A DNA stretch of 7,846 nt, taken from contig CAUJFU010000294.1 in NCBI GenBank assembly GCA_963169055.1, positions 1 through 7,846 on the forward strand, in the 5' to 3' direction. A program made the position numbers and the translations under genes. Below the pieces are notes generated by a model. It did no database searches. It saw only the letters and a program-made list of their open reading frames with translations, and was not told the DNA's origin. This DNA is from Myxococcota bacterium (lineage in GTDB: Bacteria; Myxococcota_C; UBA6777). Shown piece after piece: positions 4,601 through 7,846 of the stretch; the stretch's first letter is position 1; the number at the start of each line of letters is the position of its first letter.

Positions 4601-7206
4601 CCGCAGATGCGCAGATCAATCCGCAAACGGGCGAGGTGACATGGACCTCTAAAACAGGCGATGCCAACAAAGAGATCGATTTCGAGATCGAAGTCTGCGA
4701 CGCTGCGGGAGCTTGCACCCGTCAATCGTGGAAGACCAAAGTCAACAACGTCAACGATCCGCCTTTGATCACTTCTTCTGCCCCCACCGAAGCCTTTGTC
4801 GGGCGTGAGATGAACTACAAACCCACCGTGACGGATCCCGATACAGGCGACACTCACACTTGGAAGATCACCAAAGGCCCCGCAGGAGCCACCCTCGATC
4901 CCGCAACGGGCGAGATCAAATGGACGCCCGCAACCGCTGATGCCGGAAAAGAGTTCGAGTTCATCGTCGAAGTCTGCGACAACGGCACGCCGCCGCGCTG
5001 TTCTACCCAAACTTTCAAGGTCAAAGCCAAGCTGCCTTGCGTCGTCGATATCGATTGCCCAACAGGCGAGATCTGTAGTGATGGCGCTTGTATCCCCGCT
5101 GGATGCGCCTCTCAAACACCCCAATGTGCGGCCTCAACCAACGTCTGCCTCAAATCTCAGTGCGTCGCCGACCCTTGCGCGAATAAGACCTGCGCGGCTG
5201 GCGAGATCTGCCGTCCCACCGATGGTTTGTGCATCAAGCCTTGCGCGGGTGTCACTTGCCCGCAAGGTGAAGTCTGCGTCGATGGAACCTGTACAACCGA
5301 TGCTTGCGTCGCTGCTGGAAAAACCTGCGCCGCTGACGAGATCTGCGACGGTAGCAACGGCCAAAATCCGCAGTGTATCAAAAACCCTTGTAACGCCACA
5401 TCTTGCCGTTTCGGTCGTGTTTGTTCGCAAGGCTCGTGCGTCGATGATCCCTGCCCGAAGATGGCCTGCCCCGATCCCTCAGGGCAACGCTGCGTCGCAG
5501 GACAGTGCATCGACCGCCAGATCTGTAAGGTCGATCTCGATTGCCCCTCTGCCGAGATCTGCGTCAATGGCCGTTGTGTGCCTTCGGGATGCCACACCCA
5601 AACCCCCATCTGTCCCCAAGCCAACCAGATCTGTCTCGATGGCGGATGCAAGGACAACACTTGCATCACTTCGAGCGGAGCAAGCCCTTGTGCCAATGGC
5701 GAATACTGCCGTCCCGTCGATGGAAAGTGCGCCAAACCTTGCGCCACCGTCCAATGTCCGACAGGACAACGTTGTGTCGATGGTGGCTGTCAAGCCGATC
5801 CTTGCGCCAATGTCCAATGTTCTGCGGGCCAAGTCTGTGTCGCAGGGCAATGTCAACCCGACAACTGCAGTGCTTCAAACGTCTGCAAACACGGGCGGAT
5901 CTGCCGCACAGACACCAACACCTGCGCGAGTGATCCCTGTGGCGGTGTCACTTGCCCCGACAATCGGCAAGTTTGCAGTCTCGGCCAATGCACCGCCCCT
6001 CCCACTTGCACCTTTGACAAAGATTGCCCCAACAACGCGCTCTGTGTGGTCGGAAAATGCGTCCCTTCCACCTGCGATGCCAACACACCTTGCCCCCAAG
6101 GAAAGCTTTGTAGCAACGGCACTTGCCTCGAAGATCCTTGCACCAGCGTCACCTGCCCCGCCGATCAGATCTGCAAAGCAGGAACTTGCGTCGGAAGCTG
6201 TTTTGGCGTCTTCTGCCCCAAAGGACAGATCTGCTCCAACGGGCAATGCAATCCCGATCCTTGCGCCTCCGTTCAATGTCCCCAAGGCCAAGTCTGCAAG
6301 GGCGGTGTCTGCACGACCAGCACCTGCCAAAGCGATTCTTGTAAGCAGGGGCGGTTGTGCGAAGTCAACCGCTGTACCGACGATCCTTGCAACGGCTTGC
6401 GTTGTCCTACAGGAAGCACTTGTCAAAACGGCCAATGTGTCGGAGACAAGCCTTGCAAAAACGACGCAGATTGTGGTGGTGACGGCGTTTGTATTCAAAA
6501 GATCTGCAAAGATCCGGGATGCTACCGCGACGGCTGCCCCCAAACAAAGCTGTGCTTGGCTGGGCAATGTGTGGATGATCCCTGTGCTGCCAAGCAATGT
6601 GCAACAGGTGAACGTTGTCGCCCCGCAGATGCCGCGTGTGTCAAAGACTGCCCCTCTTGCCCCGCTGGACAACGCTGTACCAACGGGCTGTGCGAAGCAG
6701 ATCCTTGCTCTGGTGTGACCTGCAAAGACGGTGAGCGCTGTGTCAACGGGACTTGTGTCACCGACGCATGCACCAATCCCAACGCCAAACTCTGCAAATT
6801 CCAGCGCGCTTGTGACGCTGAAACGTGCAGCGACGACCTTTGTTTCGGCTTGCAATGCGCCGCCAACCAAACTTGTCGCGCAGGGATCTGTGTCGAATCC
6901 ACAGGTACCACCGAAGGCACCACCGAAGGCACCACCGAAGGAACTACCGACGGAGCGGAGTCTACCAGCGAGACTGCATCGGAGCCGTCCAACGATGGCA
7001 CGTTGCCCGATGGAACCACCAACACCGAAGATTCAACAGGCGACAAGGTTGTCGTAGAATCGGGCGCTGATAACGCGCAAGGCGATACTGGTGCAGGCAT
7101 CGTTGGGGGTGGCTGCAATTGCAGCACCTCCACACCTTCTGCGCCGTGGTTCTTTGGTTTGCTCTGCCTGCTCTTGCTCTCCCTCCGTCGTCGTCTCCGC
7201 TCCTAA
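1603..7206 (+). CDS. Giant modular surface protein: lectin-like, Ig/cadherin-like and Cys-rich repeats with MYXO-CTERM-like tag
   Basis: This 1867-residue protein is exported and probably displayed on the cell surface as an adhesin or recognition protein; no catalytic site is seen. Residues 1-24 are a Sec signal peptide, cleaved after SYA. Two concanavalin-A/LamG-like domains follow (about 75-230 and 237-435), then an FnIII-like segment (about 470-586, YHVYRNNTRI and YNYQVTALNP). A first Ig-like domain spans about 587-676. Five Ig/cadherin-like repeats of 93 residues (677-1141) each carry DPDxxD, IDPxTG, WTP and a linker resembling NVNDPP. Residues 1146-1763 hold 28 four-cysteine modules, presumably all disulfide-bonded. 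A Thr/Glu/Gly linker follows, then the tail at 1835-1867: GGGCNC, a hydrophobic helix and RRRLR. That tail resembles MYXO-CTERM signals, which are cut and anchored by myxosortases. The start is fixed by AGGAG and the signal peptide. The order recalls TraA (lectin-like head, Cys repeats, MYXO-CTERM), but no TraB-like partner is in the window. No terminator follows the stop; a tandem repeat array does. Confidence 0.93.
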   Translation: MRFGLSFWGVCCALLLGGVSVSYAQTPLPPTNLQAQFQRNGNYTDLQWRMQGRYQVAADLRLNSQYNFPVAEVLGSWDQQGGSWSVNGAVLSQISASLQPVFRAWPGGLAMRDYDFSVRVRSSVLTGFVGVAFRFSNANNYYYVAIEPLRVALYRRVNGTDTLMAQQAAVRAANTWYLVRVSPQGTTLRVAVGNITLSATDNSHPEGSVALVSSGITSDFTGPTTELELRNSGGMVRFTPAQLFSGWTRFGVGTWAVNGYELRQSTNTPEDTGYFNPKHTTLRDYTYIQQMRISPLDDDDVIGVVVRYTQNQATPHRFTAYLLEWNRGGAGGVPNRRLVRVTNGGYGVHGGTWPRINHTVLFSDNVTWVGNTWYTIRVTVLGQRIRIWINGVLWADYTDNNSAWIQQGAAGPLNWSNTNYNTRHFTLYYANDLFANATATTPAISEITGAYARLNTTNVGTLLTTPITTWATTNDIPLAFLSVDQYRVVFEDPSTFEGLISPDGVASTPTDGSAFAYGRQRAGTLRYHVYRNNTRITTTPVSTQTYRDTYTACTPAPNTTYNYQVTALNPANNESGRSNTASITTANDPPTISGVPDQTGAHGTSWTLDLTPYINDPNAAKNTLVITENSAFVTVSGQTLTFLYPAASGVTAENVIITVADCHGAQASQTIRVTLQNRPPVFTTTAPNAATEKATYVYDANANDPDTGDVVNYKLTQGPATATIDPTTGRVSWTPTNADSGKTLTFEIEACDNRTPPACTRQTWTVTVSNVNDPPTITSTPPTTATEDQPYTYQVTATDPDAGDTLNYKLKTAPSSATIDPNTGAIRWTPSDADAGKDIDFEVEVCDKAGACVTQSWKTKVTNVNDPPVISSTPPTSATEDQAYTYEPTVTDPDPNDTHTWKFKKSPAGATIDPATGKINWTPGDADAGKDVDFEIEVCDAAGVCVSQSWKTNVTNVNDPPVITSTPPPTTDEGTAFSYKPTATDPDPNDTQTWKLTKGPADAQINPQTGEVTWTSKTGDANKEIDFEIEVCDAAGACTRQSWKTKVNNVNDPPLITSSAPTEAFVGREMNYKPTVTDPDTGDTHTWKITKGPAGATLDPATGEIKWTPATADAGKEFEFIVEVCDNGTPPRCSTQTFKVKAKLPCVVDIDCPTGEICSDGACIPAGCASQTPQCAASTNVCLKSQCVADPCANKTCAAGEICRPTDGLCIKPCAGVTCPQGEVCVDGTCTTDACVAAGKTCAADEICDGSNGQNPQCIKNPCNATSCRFGRVCSQGSCVDDPCPKMACPDPSGQRCVAGQCIDRQICKVDLDCPSAEICVNGRCVPSGCHTQTPICPQANQICLDGGCKDNTCITSSGASPCANGEYCRPVDGKCAKPCATVQCPTGQRCVDGGCQADPCANVQCSAGQVCVAGQCQPDNCSASNVCKHGRICRTDTNTCASDPCGGVTCPDNRQVCSLGQCTAPPTCTFDKDCPNNALCVVGKCVPSTCDANTPCPQGKLCSNGTCLEDPCTSVTCPADQICKAGTCVGSCFGVFCPKGQICSNGQCNPDPCASVQCPQGQVCKGGVCTTSTCQSDSCKQGRLCEVNRCTDDPCNGLRCPTGSTCQNGQCVGDKPCKNDADCGGDGVCIQKICKDPGCYRDGCPQTKLCLAGQCVDDPCAAKQCATGERCRPADAACVKDCPSCPAGQRCTNGLCEADPCSGVTCKDGERCVNGTCVTDACTNPNAKLCKFQRACDAETCSDDLCFGLQCAANQTCRAGICVESTGTTEGTTEGTTEGTTDGAESTSETASEPSNDGTLPDGTTNTEDSTGDKVVVESGADNAQGDTGAGIVGGGCNCSTSTPSAPWFFGLLCLLLLSLRRRLRS
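3631..5025 (+). repeat. Five in-frame 279-base repeats encoding Ig/cadherin-like domains
   Basis: Boundaries taken at the NRPP/NVNDPP motif fall at residues 677, 770, 863, 956 and 1049, with the end at 1141. Every unit is therefore exactly 93 residues (279 bases), with no insertions or deletions in net length. Each unit carries DPDxxD, a stretch like ATIDPxTG, WTP, and a Cys pair (VCDxAGxC or a longer variant). This matches the putative Ig domain (He_PIG) and cadherin-like families. DNA is conserved too: an 18-base block at the unit start (AACGTCAACGATCCACCC) is identical at 3910 and 4189, and nearly so at 4468 and 4747. The first unit is the most diverged. Confidence 0.85.
5038..6891 (+). 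repeat. Cysteine-rich region: four super-repeats of seven four-Cys modules
   Basis: The protein segment 1146-1763 consists of 28 consecutive modules of about 22 residues with the general spacing C-x4-6-C-x5-C-x4-C, 112 cysteines in all. They group into four super-repeats starting at residues 1146, 1308, 1469 and 1618 (bases 5038, 5524, 6007 and 6454). Module 1 of each has a CxxDxDC opening (CVVDIDC, CKVDLDC, CTFDKDC, CKNDADC). Module 6 of each has a basic centre (CRFGRVC, CKHGRIC, CKQGRLC, CKFQRAC). Module 3 has CRPxDxxC in super-repeats 1, 2 and 4. The remaining modules mostly read DPCxxVxCPxGQxCxxGxC, a pattern common in secreted proteins of myxobacteria and relatives. Confidence 0.85.
6907..6954 (+). 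repeat. Four copies of a 12-base repeat encoding Thr-Thr-Glu-Gly
   Basis: ACCACCGAAGGC occurs twice exactly (6907-6918, 6919-6930), then once with one change (6931-6942) and once with three (ACTACCGACGGA, 6943-6954). It encodes TTEG three times and TTDG once, at residues 1769-1784. It opens a flexible acidic linker of about 65 residues between the last Cys module and the sorting tag. In-frame 12-base units can change in number without breaking the frame. Confidence 0.85.
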
Positions 7207-7221
7207 GCTCTCCTCCCCCCA

Positions 7222-7529
7222 CGAAAAGCGATCTGAGATGGCATTTTGTATGCCACCCCCCCTCGAAAAGCGATCTGAGATGGCGTTTTGTATGCCACCC
7301 CCCCTCGAAAAGCGATCTGAGATGGCATTTTGTATGCCACCCCCCCCTCGAAAAGCGATCTGAGATGGCGTTTTGTATGCCACCCCCCCATCGAAAAGCG
7401 ATCTGAGATGGCGTTTTGTATGCCACCCCCCCTCGAAAAGCGATCTGAGATGGCGTTTTGTATGCCACCCCCCCTCGAAAAGCGATCTGAGATGGCGTTT
7501 TGTATGCCACCCCCATCGAAAAGCGATCT
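7222..7529. repeat. Intergenic tandem array of a 42-base unit, seven full copies and one partial
   Basis: Units begin (CGAAAAGCGATCTGAG) at 7222, 7264, 7306, 7349, 7392, 7434 and 7476; a 13-base partial copy starts at 7517. Spacings are 42, 42, 43, 43, 42, 42 and 41 bases. Apart from the C-tract and its junction base, the only variation is A or G in TGGCRTTTT (A in copies 1 and 3). Each unit contains a near-palindrome centred on ATCTGAGAT, a 17-base dyad TGGCRTTTTGTATGCCA, and a run of five to eight C. The array starts 15 bases after the stop of the giant gene. No spacers are present, so it is not CRISPR. Function is unknown. Confidence 0.95.
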
Positions 7530-7619
7530 AATTTCGCTTAAAACTTCCCGTGTTCGCGGTGTTTCAAGCGGCAGCGTGGTTGGTTTGAAAAACCGTTGTT
7601 CGTTCAGCCGATACGGGGA

Positions 7620-7665
7620 CAAGGGGGCAAAGCTCCCTTGCGGGGTGTGGGGTAGCACCCCATAC
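7620..7665. repeat. Twin 21-base hairpins, REP/BIME-like element
   Basis: Hairpin A spans 7620-7640: CAAGGGGGC pairs with GCTCCCTTG around an AAA loop. Hairpin B spans 7645-7665: GTGTGGGGT pairs with ACCCCATAC around an AGC loop. Both have nine pairs, one G-T wobble and a three-base loop, and they are four bases apart. Neither has a T-tract on either strand, so a terminator role is not favoured. Paired short GC palindromes of this kind are typical of dispersed REP/BIME elements, but only one copy is visible here. Confidence 0.5.
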
Positions 7666-7762
7666 GCGCCTTGTTAAGGTGGAAACTTCGTAGAGTCGAG
7701 GATGCTCGCTCTTTCTTTTGTCGGCCCCCCATGTGCGTTCGCGGCTCGATGTCCCGATACAC

Positions 7763-7782
7763 GGGCGGTTCGCGAACCGCCC
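7763..7782. repeat. Perfect 20-base palindrome
   Basis: GGGCGGTTCGCGAACCGCCC is identical to its reverse complement. The downstream flank CCTACG is of the kind seen in dispersed palindromic repeats of environmental bacteria, which often read as GTAGGGGCGG plus its mirror; here the left flank is degenerate. Its left arm can also pair with CCCG at 7753-7756. It could be a REP-like element or a protein-binding site. Confidence 0.55.
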
Positions 7783-7846
7783 CTACGCAAACATGGCCTT
7801 GCCTCGAAGACGGAGGGAACGAAAGAATCGTAGACAAAGCACACGC

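Larger units (their letters stand above)
7530..7846. other. Non-coding stretch with palindromes
   Basis: No convincing gene is seen. Short open frames here have no ribosome binding site and their translations are low in complexity or derive from the repeat array. The region holds twin 21-base hairpins (7620-7665) and a perfect 20-base palindrome (7763-7782). A smaller inverted repeat GGTTT/AAACC lies at 7582-7594. The right edge may be upstream sequence of a gene outside the window. Confidence 0.5.

Noticed and set aside
3937-5124. 395-residue antisense open frame
   Set aside because: It is the mirror of the Ig-like repeats: its Gly/Asp/Val-rich text repeats with the same 93-residue period, with no start signal or recognisable family.
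4940-6718. 592-residue open frame on the + strand overlapping the giant gene in another frame
   Set aside because: It arises from the biased codons of the Cys-rich repeats. Its translation is a low-complexity Ser/Ala/Pro/Lys text with no domain, and the main frame has clear domains throughout.
7222-7529. CRISPR array
   Set aside because: The whole unit is repeated with no unique spacers, and no cas genes are present in the window.
7203-7658. Repetitive open frames on both strands through the 42-base array (14-residue periodic peptides)
   Set aside because: A 42-base unit without stops in several frames gives long open frames automatically. C-tract indels switch the frame between copies, and no start signal is seen.
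7741-7790. tRNA, because GCGGTTCGCGAACCGC looks like a T-arm
   Set aside because: No acceptor stem, anticodon arm or D-arm can be built around it; it is a plain palindrome.

Overview
The window suggests a bacterium of the Myxococcota or a related former-deltaproteobacterial lineage. The main reason is the last 30 or so residues of the giant gene: a Gly/Cys motif, one hydrophobic helix and an Arg cluster, which is the layout of a MYXO-CTERM surface-sorting tag. A very large secreted protein with lectin-like, Ig/cadherin-like and cysteine-rich repeats fits the same group. GC content looks moderate by eye, lower than in classical soil myxobacteria, so the lineage assignment is tentative.

Layout. 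(1) Positions 1-450 hold gene remnants on the + strand: the C-terminal end of an unrecognised protein (3-140), then the catalytic half of a dual-specificity phosphatase (192-407) whose recognisable homology starts upstream of any usable start codon, so it is probably broken. A hairpin with a T-tract (405-427) closes this block and looks like the terminator of the converging gene. (2) 452-1288 on the - strand encodes a six-helix inner-membrane protein of the DUF6159 type. (3) 1289-1602 is a 314-base divergent intergenic region with two ribosome binding sites, a candidate sigma70-type promoter for the - strand gene and a nested inverted repeat that could form a pseudoknot. (4) 1603-7206 on the + strand encodes one 1867-residue surface protein. 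Its parts in order are: signal peptide, two concanavalin-A/LamG-like domains, an FnIII-like segment, a linker Ig-like domain, five 93-residue Ig/cadherin-like repeats of exactly constant length, 28 four-cysteine modules arranged as four super-repeats of seven, a Thr/Glu/Gly linker, and the MYXO-CTERM-like tag. (5) From 7222, 15 bases after the stop codon, lies a tandem array of seven and a partial 42-base units. It is followed by about 310 bases with no convincing gene but with twin hairpins and a perfect 20-base palindrome of the REP-like type.

The genes do not form an obvious pathway. The best-supported theme is the surface protein: its order of lectin-like head, cysteine-rich stalk and MYXO-CTERM anchor parallels the outer-membrane-exchange receptor TraA of Myxococcus. 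A role in cell-surface adhesion or recognition is therefore a reasonable inference, though not shown by the sequence.
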